Shown in pieces: positions 7,693-18,597 of a stretch of 64,000 nucleotides of DNA; the stretch's first letter is position 1; every line of letters begins with the position of its first letter. The stretch is from Actinomycetales bacterium Actino_02 (lineage in GTDB: Bacteria > Actinomycetota > Actinomycetes > Propionibacteriales > Propionibacteriaceae): positions 86,150 through 150,149 of the forward strand of contig LUYM01000014.1 of assembly GCA_001603275.1 (NCBI GenBank). The letters run 5' to 3'. Made by a program: the position numbers and the translations under genes. The notes below the pieces were generated by a model, which saw only the letters and a program-made list of their open reading frames with translations, was not told the DNA's origin and did not search any database.

Positions 7693-9804
7693 TCAGGGTC
7701 GAATCCGGTCCAGCAACCAGGACCATTCGAAGGCGATGTCCTTCCACGCCTGGTAGCGCCCGGAGCGCCCGCCGTGGCCGGCGACCAGCTCGGTGCGTAG
7801 CAGCACCTCGCCACCTGCGCTGTCGTGCCGCAGCCGAGCCACCCACTTGGCCGGCTCGGTGATCTCCACCCGGGTGTCGTTGAGGTTGGCCGTCACCAGC
7901 AGCGCCGGGTAGCGCACCGGGCGGATGTTCTCGTAGGGGGAGTAGCTGCGCATCAGCTGGTAGGCCGCCCGATCATGCACGGGGTCGCCCCACTCCTCCC
8001 ATTCCACGATGGTGAGGGGAAGCTCAGGATCCAGCATGGTGTTCAGGGCGTCCACGAAGGGGACGGCGGCCAGCGCGGCGGCGCAACATTCCGGGTCCAG
8101 GTTGAGCACCGCTCCGATCAGGAGCCCTCCGGCGCTGCCACCTTCGATGCCCAGCCGATCGCGGCTGGTGTAGCCGGAGTCGACCAGGTGAGTGGCGCAG
8201 GCCAGGAAGTCGGTGAACGTATTGGTCTTGCGGGTCAGGCGTCCGTCCTCGTACCAGGATCGACCCAACTCGCCGCCGCCGCGCACGTGAGCGATGGCGT
8301 AGATACAGCCTCGGTCGAGCAGGCTCAGCCGGGCGATCGAGAACGACACCGGGGTGCTGGCCTCGTAGGCGCCGTAGCCGTAGAGAAGGCATGGGGCACT
8401 GCCATCAAGGGGAGTGTCGGCGCGATAGACAACAGAGATCGGCACCCGGGTGCCATCCGCGGCAGTGGCCCATTCCTGGCGTTGCCGATAGTCCTCGGGA
8501 CGGTACTGGCCCCAGAGCGGGTGGTCCAGCACGGTCCGCGAGCGAAGCAGTCGCCGCGACCCGTCGACCAGGCTGAGTTCCATCACCTGGTCGGGAGTGA
8601 CCATCGATTGGTAGGCGAAACGGATGCGATCGGTGTCGGCTTCGTCCCCGTCGTCGGCATCGACCTGATAGAGCGGTTCGTCGAACTCCAGCTCGACCTC
8701 GGCGCCGGGATCGCCATTCGCGTCGCGAGGGCGCAGGGTGATCGTGGCCAGGCCGCGGCGCCGCACGCCGGCTACCAGGCAGCGGTCGTAGGCGGTCACG
8801 CCGAGCAGTCGCACGCCCAGCTCTCCCGGCCAGATCGGACGCCACTGGTCGACGCTGCGGCAGTCGAAGTCGGCCTCAGCAAGAGCGAAATCGGGGGCGT
8901 CGAGGTTGTGGACGATGAACAGTCGGTCGTTGGCCACTTCGACGTCGTACTCCAGGCCCTCGGTTCGGCCCGAAACGCTGCGCAGTGGCCCCCCGGGGAC
9001 GGTGAGGTCGGCGATCCAGCACTCGGTGGAGTCCTTGCTGGCGGCGCTGACGATCAGCCAGCGGTGGTCGCGAGAGGCGTCAACACCGAGCCAGAAGCGC
9101 TCGTCGGGCTCGGCGAGGAGCAGCTCGTCCGGGTCGGGGCTGCCCAGGCGGTGTCGCCACAGCCGGTCCGGGCGCCAGGAGTCGTCGACGGTCAGGTAGC
9201 AGAACGCATCGTCGAGCGCCCAGTCGCCACCGGCCGCCACCTCCGGGAGCTGGTCGGGAAGGAGTGCACCGGTGATGAGGTCGAGGAAGAAGAGCTGGTA
9301 GCGCTCGTCGCCGGTGGCATCGACGGAGTAGGCGGCGAGACGTCCGTTGGGCGAAACCGCGAAGGTGCCGAGAGCCAGGAACTCTCGACCCTCGGCCAGT
9401 GCCTGCACATCCAACAGCAGCTGCTCGCCTTCGGGGGCGTGCTGGTCGGGATCGGGAATCAGGTCACGAGAGCTCGCCGGGCAGCGGTGGTAGCTGGGGT
9501 AGTCCCTGCCATCGGTGGTCCTGGCGTAGTACCAGAAGTCCCCGAGGCCGGGATGATGCACGAACTCAGGCACGCTCATGTCGGTCTGCTTGGTGCGGGC
9601 AGCCAGGTCGTCGAAGATGTCGTGACGGAGCCCCTCCAGATCGGCGGTGACCTGGTCGGTGTATTCGTTCTCGGCGTGCAGATAGGCCAGCAGTCGAGGG
9701 TCCTGCTTGTCGCGCATCCAGGCGTAGTAGTCGCTGACCGTCTCGCCGTGGCGGCTTCTTCGAGAACGCACGCGGGGGGCGAGGGGAGGCCGGGGCGCAG
9801 ACAT
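7693..9804 (-). CDS. ptrB: oligopeptidase B (S9A serine peptidase)
   Basis: 703-residue cytoplasmic peptidase that cuts short peptides after Lys or Arg. The N-terminal HGETVSDYYAWMRD segment and a seven-bladed propeller region (about residues 70-410) precede the alpha/beta hydrolase domain. The catalytic triad is visible as the GGSAGG serine elbow, the Asp in TANLNDTRVE and the His in AGHGGRSGR. The start is the ATG at 9804; TAGGCT lies seven bases upstream, so the mRNA is probably leaderless. It sits between two sigma-70 genes and is transcribed away from rpoD. Confidence 0.94.
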   Translation of the reverse strand: MSAPRPPLAPRVRSRRSRHGETVSDYYAWMRDKQDPRLLAYLHAENEYTDQVTADLEGLRHDIFDDLAARTKQTDMSVPEFVHHPGLGDFWYYARTTDGRDYPSYHRCPASSRDLIPDPDQHAPEGEQLLLDVQALAEGREFLALGTFAVSPNGRLAAYSVDATGDERYQLFFLDLITGALLPDQLPEVAAGGDWALDDAFCYLTVDDSWRPDRLWRHRLGSPDPDELLLAEPDERFWLGVDASRDHRWLIVSAASKDSTECWIADLTVPGGPLRSVSGRTEGLEYDVEVANDRLFIVHNLDAPDFALAEADFDCRSVDQWRPIWPGELGVRLLGVTAYDRCLVAGVRRRGLATITLRPRDANGDPGAEVELEFDEPLYQVDADDGDEADTDRIRFAYQSMVTPDQVMELSLVDGSRRLLRSRTVLDHPLWGQYRPEDYRQRQEWATAADGTRVPISVVYRADTPLDGSAPCLLYGYGAYEASTPVSFSIARLSLLDRGCIYAIAHVRGGGELGRSWYEDGRLTRKTNTFTDFLACATHLVDSGYTSRDRLGIEGGSAGGLLIGAVLNLDPECCAAALAAVPFVDALNTMLDPELPLTIVEWEEWGDPVHDRAAYQLMRSYSPYENIRPVRYPALLVTANLNDTRVEITEPAKWVARLRHDSAGGEVLLRTELVAGHGGRSGRYQAWKDIAFEWSWLLDRIRP

Positions 9805-9957
9805 GAGATCCAGCCTAGGCCCGCGAACCGGGACGCGCCTGCGCACAAGGGCTGAGTCGAGTTGGGGTATTGGGGGTTGCGTGTCAGAATGGACCACTGA
9901 GGCGTTGACAACACCCGGTTGTTGTGCGCCCTGAAACGCATTATCGAGAGGTTGCCC

Positions 9958-11310
<1,353 letters not shown>

Positions 11311-11328
11311 GTTCGACGCGCAGGCTGG

Positions 11329-11973
11329 TCAGTCGACGCCGACCATCGCAACGACCTCTCGCAGGTCGTCGATGACCGGCGCCGGTAGTGATTCCAGGTG
11401 TGTGCGCGACTGGTGGCCGCCGCTGTACAAGGCGCATCGGGCACCCAGCGCAGCCGCGATCTCGTAGTCGTGCCCGGAGTCGCCGACGAACAGCACCTGG
11501 TCCGGGTCTATCCCCGTGCTCTCCAGCCAGCGCTCGGCCAGCATCTGCTTCGATGCGGCGTAGATGTCGCTGAGCCCGAGCGTCTGTTCCAGCCAAGCGT
11601 CCAGGCCGAACGGGGTCACCTGCATGGTCAGGTTGGTCTGTTCCGAGGCCGAGATGAGCACCTGGCCGATACCGGCGGAATGCAGGGCGGCCAGAGTCTG
11701 GGTGGCCCCATCGTGCAGGGAGCAGCTGCGTGCGGCAGCGAGGTAGAGCTCGAGAAATCGCCGGGACGCAGCGTCGAAATTGCCGGATGCGGAGACGTCG
11801 AAACCCAGGTCACCGTAGTAATCCCGCACGGGGAACCGGAATACCCGGTGGTAGTCGTCAACCCCGGCGAGCCGGGGGAGTGCGAACTCGTCCAGCAGCT
11901 GATTTGTGGCCGAGATCGCACAGTCCAGATCGTTCAGCAGTGTCCCATTCCAGTCCCAGACCACGTAGCGCAT
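11329..11973 (-). CDS. HAD family hydrolase (phosphoglycolate-phosphatase-like)
   Basis: 214-residue haloacid-dehalogenase-fold hydrolase, probably a small-molecule phosphatase. Motif I is WDWNGTLL: the nucleophile Asp7 is present, but the usual second Asp is Asn9, as in a known subset of the family. Motif II is LISAS, and motif IV is FVGDSGHDYEIA. A helical cap lies at about residues 15-85. TAGGCT ends exactly six bases before the ATG, suggesting leaderless transcription. The substrate cannot be told from sequence. The S9 peptidase gene ends nine bases upstream on the same strand. Confidence 0.85.
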   Translation of the reverse strand: MRYVVWDWNGTLLNDLDCAISATNQLLDEFALPRLAGVDDYHRVFRFPVRDYYGDLGFDVSASGNFDAASRRFLELYLAAARSCSLHDGATQTLAALHSAGIGQVLISASEQTNLTMQVTPFGLDAWLEQTLGLSDIYAASKQMLAERWLESTGIDPDQVLFVGDSGHDYEIAAALGARCALYSGGHQSRTHLESLPAPVIDDLREVVAMVGVD

Positions 11974-11982
11974 CTGAGCAGC

Positions 11983-13863
11983 CTAGCGACCGGCCGGGGT
12001 GAAGCCGTGCACCTCCGCCAGGAAGTCCAGGGCCTGCTCAGCGACCTCGATGATCGTGGCGGCCCGGCGGAACCCGTGACCTTCGCCGTCGAAGATGCGC
12101 AGTCGAACCGGAAGGCCCTTGGCCTGGACGGCTTCGGCCATGGCCGTTGCTTGGCTGGGCGGGACGACCTTGTCGTCGGCACCCTGCAGGATCAGCATCG
12201 GGCAACTGAGCCGATCCAGATGATGGATCGGTGAGCGGGCCCGATAGGTGGAGAGGGCTTGCGGATAGGGTCCGACCATGGAGTCCAGATACCGCGACTC
12301 GAACTTGTGAGTGTCGGTGGCCAGCATCTCCAGATCGCCGATCCCGTACAGACTGATGCCGGCTGCGAACACATGGGTGCTGGTCAGTGCGGCCAAGGTG
12401 GTGTAGCCGCCGGCCGATCCGCCGCGGATGCTCAGTCGGGCCGGATCGGCCCATCCGGCAGCGACCAGCGCTGCGGCGCCGTCCACACAATCGCGAACGT
12501 CGCTGAGACCCCAGTTGCCCCGAAGCCGCTCGCGGTAGGCCCGGCCATAGCCGGTCGATCCGGAGTAGTTAACATCGAGGATGCCGATGCCGCGTGACGT
12601 CCAGAACTGAACGGCGACGCTGTACTCCGGCCCAGCGAAGCCGGTGGGCCCGCCATGGGTCCAGATCTGGACCGGTGCCAGCTCGCCGTCAGGGGCCCGG
12701 CAGTCGGCGCTGACCGGTGGATAGAACCAGCCGTGCACAGGCCCATCGGGGCTGTCCCAGGTGATCGGCTGGGCCGTCGACACCGCCAGCCCGTCAGGCG
12801 CCGAGGCGCCGGCCCGCTGGACGGTCTGCCTGGAGCCGGTGGCCCAGTCCAGCTCGACCAGTTCGGCGGGCCGATCGGCGAACCCCAGCAGGGCCAGACA
12901 ACGGTCGCCGTTCCCGGCCAGGCTCGCGCTGACGGCAGGGCAGGCGAGTTCGACGAGCCGCGGTGTGCTGTGGAAGTTGAGCACGCCAAGGCGCGCAAAC
13001 CCGTCGTCCAGCCAGCTGCAGCCGATCCGGGTGGCGTCGATGATCGTGTAGGGCACCGGAGTCAGCGCCCACAGTGGCCCGCAGAAATCGTACGGTGCCG
13101 TCCATAGCTCCTGGCTGCGGCCGTCCTGCCAGCGTTGGAAGTTCCAGAAGCCGGTGGCGTCGCTGAGGTAGATCACGGCGCCATCGGGCGCCCAGGACGG
13201 GTACAGCGCCGACACTCCGGGACGGGCTTCAACCTCTACCCGGGCCGTCGGGTCGGCGAGCGGAGCCACCACGATGGCCGCCTGGTCCCAGGGCATGCTT
13301 GGATGCCGCCACTCGCACCAGGTCAGCAGGCCGGCAGCGTTCAGGCTGGGGTGGGCGTAGAAGTCGGCGCCGGCCGCCAACACCCGTCCGCCGTCCGCGT
13401 TGGCGTCGTCCAGGCCCAGCGCCACGATCGTCTGCGGCGGTTCGCCCGGCTCACGGTGATCCTCACGGACAGCCAGCAGCAGTCCATGGTCCGGGGCGAG
13501 CGACAGGGCCGCATAGCGAAAGCCGTCGCCCGGAGCGATCATCCGGGCCGGGTGATCCGCGGCTTGCAGCCAGACAGAGCCGTCCGGTGAGCTGCAGTAG
13601 GCCACCAGGCCGTCGGCCGCGGTCCACTCGCCGCCGCCGTACTCGTTGACCCCGGTGCGGACATTCACTTCCGGCGGGGTCAGCTCCTGCGCGGGTGCGC
13701 CTGGTGGTTGCCGCCACAGGCTCACTCGTCCGCCTTGCTCGGGGTGGCCCTCGGTCCAGTAGCGGACGCCCTGATCGATGATTCCGGTGCCGAGTCGCAG
13801 CGCTGCGGCGGTGAGCTGCTGCGCGGTGACCGGGGACGGCCAACTGCCGTAAGCGCCGATCAT
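11983..13863 (-). CDS. S9 family peptidase (prolyl oligopeptidase/acylaminoacyl-peptidase type)
   Basis: 626-residue serine peptidase with an N-terminal beta-propeller (about residues 1-370) and a C-terminal alpha/beta hydrolase. The triad is visible as the GGSAGG elbow (IRGGSAGGYTT), the Asp in GADDKVVPP and the His in DGEGHGFRR. No signal peptide is seen, so it is probably cytoplasmic and acts on short or N-acylated peptides. Its ATG overlaps the stop of the macro-domain gene (ATGA), so the two are translationally coupled. It is distinct from the oligopeptidase B at 7693-9804. Confidence 0.9.
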   Translation of the reverse strand: MIGAYGSWPSPVTAQQLTAAALRLGTGIIDQGVRYWTEGHPEQGGRVSLWRQPPGAPAQELTPPEVNVRTGVNEYGGGEWTAADGLVAYCSSPDGSVWLQAADHPARMIAPGDGFRYAALSLAPDHGLLLAVREDHREPGEPPQTIVALGLDDANADGGRVLAAGADFYAHPSLNAAGLLTWCEWRHPSMPWDQAAIVVAPLADPTARVEVEARPGVSALYPSWAPDGAVIYLSDATGFWNFQRWQDGRSQELWTAPYDFCGPLWALTPVPYTIIDATRIGCSWLDDGFARLGVLNFHSTPRLVELACPAVSASLAGNGDRCLALLGFADRPAELVELDWATGSRQTVQRAGASAPDGLAVSTAQPITWDSPDGPVHGWFYPPVSADCRAPDGELAPVQIWTHGGPTGFAGPEYSVAVQFWTSRGIGILDVNYSGSTGYGRAYRERLRGNWGLSDVRDCVDGAAALVAAGWADPARLSIRGGSAGGYTTLAALTSTHVFAAGISLYGIGDLEMLATDTHKFESRYLDSMVGPYPQALSTYRARSPIHHLDRLSCPMLILQGADDKVVPPSQATAMAEAVQAKGLPVRLRIFDGEGHGFRRAATIIEVAEQALDFLAEVHGFTPAGR

Positions 13864-14384
13864 CGCTGGAGGCCCTTGAGTTCGGTGCGGAACGCGTCCA
13901 GCAGCTGGTCGTTGAACAGCACGAAGCTCACTCGTTCGATGCCGATACGCGGATGGTCGGCTACCGCCCGTACGGCCACCCGGGCCGCGGTGACCGGGTC
14001 CCAGCCGTAGGCGCCGGCACCGATCGCGGGAAAGGCGATAGTGTGCGCGCCCAGTTCGGTGGCCACGTCCAGGCTGCGCAGGTAGCAGGCGGCCAGCAGC
14101 GCCTCGTCATCCTGGCCACGATGACGGTTCGGGCCGACGGTGTGAATCACCCAGCGGGCGGGCAGCTGACCGGCCTCGGTGGCCACCGCCTCACCGACCG
14201 GCAGTCCGTCGCGGTACTGCGTCCTGCGAACGCGACGGCAAGCCTCCAGCAGCTCCGGTCCGGCGGCCGCGTGCAGCGCCCCGTCCACTCCGCCGCCGCC
14301 GAGCAGGGTGGAGTTGGCGGCATTGACCAGCGCGTCGGCGCGCTGAACTGTCAGGTCGCCCCGGACGGCTTCGATCACGCTCAT
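13860..14384 (-). CDS. macro domain protein (ADP-ribose-binding hydrolase)
   Basis: 174 residues forming one macro domain, which binds ADP-ribose and in close relatives (YmdB/MacroD type) deacetylates O-acetyl-ADP-ribose or removes mono-ADP-ribose. Key motifs are NAANSTLLGGGGVDGAL (adenine and distal ribose loop, with catalytic-loop Asn and Asp) and FPAIGAGAYGWD (diphosphate loop). I chose the ATG at 14384, because a TTG eight codons upstream lacks support and GATACT, close to the -10 consensus, ends six bases before this ATG. The gene is coupled to the downstream S9 peptidase by a four-base overlap. Confidence 0.9.
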   Translation of the reverse strand: MSVIEAVRGDLTVQRADALVNAANSTLLGGGGVDGALHAAAGPELLEACRRVRRTQYRDGLPVGEAVATEAGQLPARWVIHTVGPNRHRGQDDEALLAACYLRSLDVATELGAHTIAFPAIGAGAYGWDPVTAARVAVRAVADHPRIGIERVSFVLFNDQLLDAFRTELKGLQR

Positions 14385-14410
14385 GCCCGCAGTATCCCAG
14401 GCGGACAAGG

Positions 14411-14447
14411 CACGAGGGCCCCGGGAGTCGCTCCCGGGGCCCTCGTG
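14411..14447 (-). terminator. strong terminator hairpin after the DUF7455 gene
   Basis: A perfect 17-bp GC-rich stem (CACGAGGGCCCCGGGAG, 14411-14427, with its complement at 14431-14447) and a three-base loop, eleven bases after the stop of the small minus-strand gene. No U-run follows. It separates that gene from the macro-domain gene downstream. Confidence 0.75.
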
Positions 14448-14458
14448 AGGTCAGTGAA

Positions 14459-14650
14459 TCAGTTGAGTTTGCTGGTCTCGTCCTGGATGCGCAGCGCGAC
14501 CTGGTTGAGCTTGGCGGAGTGCGCCTTTGCGTGGTGTGCGCAGAAGAGCAGTTCGCCACCGGAGGGGAGTGTCACCCGAAGGTAGGCCTGCGCGCCACAG
14601 CGATCACAGCGATCCGCAGCGGTCAGGGGTTCGGCAAAACTAGTACTCAT
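14459..14650 (-). CDS. DUF7455 small Cys-rich protein
   Basis: 63-residue protein of an actinobacterial family usually encoded next to the second gyrB/parE gene, as here. Likely zinc ligands are CDRC and the Cys/His pair in FCAHHAKAH. The hallmark LTAADRCDRCGAQAY is present. The start is the ATG at 14650, with GAGGAG upstream; the frame stays open upstream but without family similarity. The function is unknown. It diverges from the parE-type gene across about 180 bases, in which a TAACCT promoter element for the opposite gene is visible. Confidence 0.85.
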   Translation of the reverse strand: MSTSFAEPLTAADRCDRCGAQAYLRVTLPSGGELLFCAHHAKAHSAKLNQVALRIQDETSKLN

Positions 14651-14828
14651 CTCGCTCCTCACTTTCTCACCCTCATCAGCAGAGCTCTCGGCACCGGGAT
14701 CAACATGAACACCGCCTTGTTTGTTCCCGAGGCGTCCAGTGTAGGCAGCCTGGCGGAGAAGTCCCGCTTCGGCCGACACCGTTACCCGAATGCAAAGAAC
14801 TGTCACACGACCGAGATAACCTTCGGCA

Positions 14829-16901
14829 GTGAGTACGGGCAAGCCAGGCGAGGGCAGAGACTACGAGGCGCGGCACCTTCTGGTGCTGGAGGGCCTGGAG
14901 GCGGTTCGCAAGCGGCCGGCCATGTACATCGGCTCCACCGATACCCGGGGCTTGATGCACTGCCTGTGGGAGATCATCGACAACGCCGTGGACGAAGCCC
15001 TAGCCGGCTTCGGCGACCGGATCGACGTTTGGCTGAACGCCGACGGCAGCATCCAGGTCAACGACGTCGCCCGCGGCATCCCGGTGGACATCGAGCCGCG
15101 AACCGGGCTGAGCGGTGTCGAGGTGGTCTTCACCAAGCTGCACGCCGGCGGCAAGTTCGGTGCCGGCAGCTACAACGCCACGGGTGGCCTGCACGGCGTG
15201 GGTGCTTCGGTGGTCAATGCCCTGAGCACTCGGCTGGACGTGGAGGTGGACCGAAACGGCGCCACCTGGGCGATGAGCTTCCGCCGTGGCGTCCCCGGCG
15301 TCTTCGACGGCCCGGGGCCGGACGCGCCGTTCACTCCCGGCAACGAGCTACGCAAGGTCGGTCGGGTAGGCAAGACGGTCACCGGTACCCGCGTGCGCTA
15401 CTGGCCAGATCGCCAGATCTTCCTCAAGGATGCCCAGCTCTCGCGCACTCAGCTGCTGGCCCGGGCTCGGCAGACCAGCTTCCTGGTCCCGGGCCTGGAG
15501 CTGCGGGTGACTGACGCTCGCGGCGAGACCGAAGAGGTCGAGGTGTTCAAGCACGATGGCGGGATCGGTGAGTTCTGCGACTTCCTGTCCACTGGGACGG
15601 CCGTCACCGAGGTGCTCCGGTTGAGGGGCTCGGATCAGTTCACCGAGACGGTACCGATGCTCGATGAGCACGGTGCGATGACCCCCACCGATGTGGAGCG
15701 AACGCTCGACGTCGACGTTGCGCTGCGTTGGGGCAATGGCTATGACAGCCAGGTGGTCTCCTTCGTGAACATCATCGCCACTCCGAAGGGTGGCACTCAC
15801 GTCACCGGTTTCGAGCGTGGCCTGACCAGGGCTTTCCTACGTGGGTTGGACGGCACTCGGCTGCTGAAGGCCGGTGAGGAGATCACCAAGGAGGACGTCC
15901 TCGAGGGCATCACCGCGGTGGTCACCGTCCGACTGGCCGAGCCTCAGTTCGAAGGCCAGACCAAGGAGGTGCTGGGCACACCGCCGGTCGCCCGGCTGGT
16001 GGCCCGGATCGTCGAGGCCGAGCTGGGCGACTTCCTGACCTCGAACAAGGCAGCGCAGCGGCCACAGGCCCGCGCCGTGATGGAGAAGGTGGTCTCGGCC
16101 TCGCGGACTCGGGTCCAGGCCCGAGCACACAAGGAGGCGCAGCGTCGCAAGAATGCGCTGGAGTCCTCGACCCTCCCGGCCAAGTTGGCCGACTGCCGCA
16201 GCACCGAGTTGGATCGCACCGAACTTTTCATCGTCGAGGGCGACTCGGCGCTGGGTACGGCCAAGCTGGCCCGGGATTCGGAGTTCCAAGCGCTGCTGCC
16301 GATTCGGGGCAAGATCCTCAACGTCCAGAAGGCCTCGGTGGGCGACATGTTGAAGAACGCCGAGTGCGCCTCCATCATCCAAGTGGTCGGTGCCGGCTCG
16401 GGACGTACCTTCGATCTGGACGCGGCCCGCTACTCCAAGATCATCTTCATGGCCGACGCCGACGCCGACGGTGCCCACATTCGCACCCTGCTGGCCACGC
16501 TGTTCTTCAAGTACATGCGTCCCATGGTCGAGGCCGGACGGGTCTACACCGCGGTGCCGCCACTGCACCGCTTCGAGCTGATCGGCCCACGTAAGGGCGC
16601 TGAGAAGTACCTATACACCTACTCGGAGGCCGAGTACCGGCGAAAGCTGGCCGAACTGACCAAGAAGGGCCAGTCCTTCAAGGAGCCGCAGCGCTACAAG
16701 GGCTTGGGCGAGATGGACGCCGACCAGCTGGCGGAGACCACCATGAACCCTCGGCGCCGCACGCTGCGTCGGTTGCGGGTGGACGAGGCGTCCGCGGCTG
16801 AGGCAGTGTTCGAGAAGCTGATGGGCAATGACGTCGGCCCGCGCAAGGAGTTCATCGTCGAAGGTGCCTACGCGCTGGACGCCGATCGAATCGACGCCTG
16901 A
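14829..16901 (+). CDS. parE: DNA topoisomerase IV/gyrase-type subunit B (ATPase)
   Basis: 690-residue GHKL ATPase subunit of a type IIA topoisomerase. The ATP site has EIIDNAVDEALAG and GGLHGVGASVVNALS. The Toprim domain contains VEGDSALGTAKLARDSE, with the catalytic Glu, and DADADGAHIRTLL, with the metal-binding Asps. Its partner subunit is encoded at 19957-22407 on the other strand. Linkage to a DUF7455 gene and to that A subunit matches the second (topo IV-like) pair of streptomycetes, so ParE is preferred over GyrB, although the sequence alone does not fully exclude GyrB. TAACCT lies exactly six bases before the GTG start, suggesting leaderless mRNA. Confidence 0.88.
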   Translation: MSTGKPGEGRDYEARHLLVLEGLEAVRKRPAMYIGSTDTRGLMHCLWEIIDNAVDEALAGFGDRIDVWLNADGSIQVNDVARGIPVDIEPRTGLSGVEVVFTKLHAGGKFGAGSYNATGGLHGVGASVVNALSTRLDVEVDRNGATWAMSFRRGVPGVFDGPGPDAPFTPGNELRKVGRVGKTVTGTRVRYWPDRQIFLKDAQLSRTQLLARARQTSFLVPGLELRVTDARGETEEVEVFKHDGGIGEFCDFLSTGTAVTEVLRLRGSDQFTETVPMLDEHGAMTPTDVERTLDVDVALRWGNGYDSQVVSFVNIIATPKGGTHVTGFERGLTRAFLRGLDGTRLLKAGEEITKEDVLEGITAVVTVRLAEPQFEGQTKEVLGTPPVARLVARIVEAELGDFLTSNKAAQRPQARAVMEKVVSASRTRVQARAHKEAQRRKNALESSTLPAKLADCRSTELDRTELFIVEGDSALGTAKLARDSEFQALLPIRGKILNVQKASVGDMLKNAECASIIQVVGAGSGRTFDLDAARYSKIIFMADADADGAHIRTLLATLFFKYMRPMVEAGRVYTAVPPLHRFELIGPRKGAEKYLYTYSEAEYRRKLAELTKKGQSFKEPQRYKGLGEMDADQLAETTMNPRRRTLRRLRVDEASAAEAVFEKLMGNDVGPRKEFIVEGAYALDADRIDA

Positions 16902-16962
16902 GTCCGCTCCACCGCTGACGTAGGCTTCCGGCTACACCCGGAGACTGCGCAGAAGGGGCGAG

Positions 16963-17943
16963 ATGAGTAACGCCGAGGCCACGTCTGAGCTTGTGGACTG
17001 TCCGGTACCCGAGGGTCACGATCCCGAGCACGTCCAGTTGATCGAACCCAAGGATGTGGCGCTGGGTGGTGCCGATGCGCTGCGAGTGCGCCGCACGCTG
17101 CCCTCACTACGGCGCTCCTTTGTGGGTGCCTGGTGCTTCGCCGATCACTACGGGCCTGAGCAGGGTGTCTGCATGGACGTCCCGCCGCATCCGCACACTG
17201 GCCTGCAAACAGTCAGCTGGCTGTTCGAGGGAGAGATCGAGCACCGCGACTCCGGCGGCGTCCACGCCATGGTCCGCCCCGGAGAGGTGAACCTGATGAC
17301 CTCGGGCTACGGGATCGCTCACTCCGAGGTCTCCACGCCGGCCCGCGACCTGCTGCACGGGGTGCAACTGTGGGTGGTGCTGCCGCAGGAAAGCCAGGAT
17401 CTGGTGCGGGAGTTCCAGCATCACGTCCCTGAGCAGTACGACCAGGACGGAGTCCAGGCCAAGATCCTGATCGGTGAGCTGGCCGGGGTGCGCTCGCCCG
17501 TCCACACCGAGACCCCGCTGCTGGGCGCGGAAGTGGTGCTCGCACCCGGCGCCACCTGGGAGCTGGCTGTCGACCCCTGCCATGAGCATGGCGTTCTCGT
17601 TGATACCGGTCATGTCGACTTCGACGGGGTGCGGCTGAATCGCAGCGTGCTGGGCGTGCGGGATGCGGGTCTGGATCACGTGAGACTTACGAATCCGACC
17701 GACGAGCCGGCGCGGATCATGCTGCTCGGCGGCGAGCCGTTCGATGAAGGCATCGTCATGTGGTGGAACTTCATCGGCCGTAGTCACGAGGACATCGTCC
17801 GGCTGCGCGATGAGTGGAATCAGGCGCCGGAGGACCGCTTCGGACGAGTCGAGGGCTATCGCGGCGCCACCTCCCGGCTCACCGCACCGCCGTTGCCGGC
17901 TGAGGTGCGTCTCAAGCGGCGCTTCCGGCGGGGACGGGAGTAG
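16963..17943 (+). CDS. pirin family protein
   Basis: 326-residue bicupin. The metal-binding motif PPHPHTGLQTVSWLFEG lies in the N-terminal cupin (about residues 75-95), followed by GYGIAHSE, which supplies the remaining His and Glu ligands; the C-terminal pirin domain ends around MWWNFIGR. Some bacterial pirins are quercetin dioxygenases, others act as regulators of metabolism, and which applies here is not visible. The start is ATG with AAGGGGCGAG upstream. It is convergent with the carbonic anhydrase gene, whose stop is three bases away. Confidence 0.93.
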   Translation: MSNAEATSELVDCPVPEGHDPEHVQLIEPKDVALGGADALRVRRTLPSLRRSFVGAWCFADHYGPEQGVCMDVPPHPHTGLQTVSWLFEGEIEHRDSGGVHAMVRPGEVNLMTSGYGIAHSEVSTPARDLLHGVQLWVVLPQESQDLVREFQHHVPEQYDQDGVQAKILIGELAGVRSPVHTETPLLGAEVVLAPGATWELAVDPCHEHGVLVDTGHVDFDGVRLNRSVLGVRDAGLDHVRLTNPTDEPARIMLLGGEPFDEGIVMWWNFIGRSHEDIVRLRDEWNQAPEDRFGRVEGYRGATSRLTAPPLPAEVRLKRRFRRGRE

Positions 17944-17946
17944 GAC

Positions 17947-18516
17947 TCAGCAGATCCTGGCCAACAGGCCGGTATCCACGTCGTAGTGGAAGCCACCGAC
18001 GCTGGCCTGCCCGGCGATCAGTGGATGGGCGGCCAGCATGGCCACATCGGCGCGAAGCCGGCGTTCCTGGTCAGGATCGGCGCCGAACTCGAGGCCGGAG
18101 GCATCGACGCCACGCTCGGCGCGGATCCGATCCCGAAGTAGTTGATCGTCGCCGGACGCCATGGCGCAGCGGCTGTGGCTGATCACCAGGATCCGATCGA
18201 CCTTGAGTAGCTGGACGCCGAGGGCACAGCCCAAGACCGCGTCCGGAGTGACATGCCCGCCGGGGGTGCGCAGGATCTTGGCCTCTCCGAGGAACAGCCC
18301 GAGCATCTCCAGGGGCTGGAGCCGAGAATCCATGCAGGTGACGACGGCAATGCCTGCGTGGGCGTACCCGTCGAAGTTGCGGGGCGCTGAGGTGGCATAG
18401 CGCTTGTTGGCCTGCAGGAGATCATCGAAGGAGGCATCCACGAAGGTCACCTTAGGCCGTGGAGCGACGCCGGGGGACATTGGGTCAGTGGTGATACCTA
18501 GCGGATCGGTGAGCAT
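17947..18516 (-). CDS. beta-carbonic anhydrase
   Basis: 189-residue zinc enzyme interconverting CO2 and bicarbonate. The zinc site is shown by CMDSR (Cys with the Asp/Arg dyad) and HSRCAM (His-x-x-Cys); the nearby RTPGG loop is also typical. This is the short actinobacterial type with a YATSAPRNFDGYAHAG lead-in. The start is uncertain: ATG at 18516 has GAGGGG eleven bases upstream, while ATG at 18480 has a possible TAGGTA element. The first is given. Bicarbonate supply for carboxylases is the likely role. Confidence 0.9.
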   Translation of the reverse strand: MLTDPLGITTDPMSPGVAPRPKVTFVDASFDDLLQANKRYATSAPRNFDGYAHAGIAVVTCMDSRLQPLEMLGLFLGEAKILRTPGGHVTPDAVLGCALGVQLLKVDRILVISHSRCAMASGDDQLLRDRIRAERGVDASGLEFGADPDQERRLRADVAMLAAHPLIAGQASVGGFHYDVDTGLLARIC

Positions 18517-18597
18517 GCCGGTGAGGACCCCTCGTGACTCCCGGTACCGCTCGGACGCCCCGAGTTGCCGACCAGAGCAAGGTCGTAGGCTGCCGGG

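Noticed and set aside
7825..9855. Long plus-strand frame opposite oligopeptidase B
   Set aside because: It mirrors the real gene, has no recognisable domain and lacks a ribosome site; the minus strand has a complete S9 triad.
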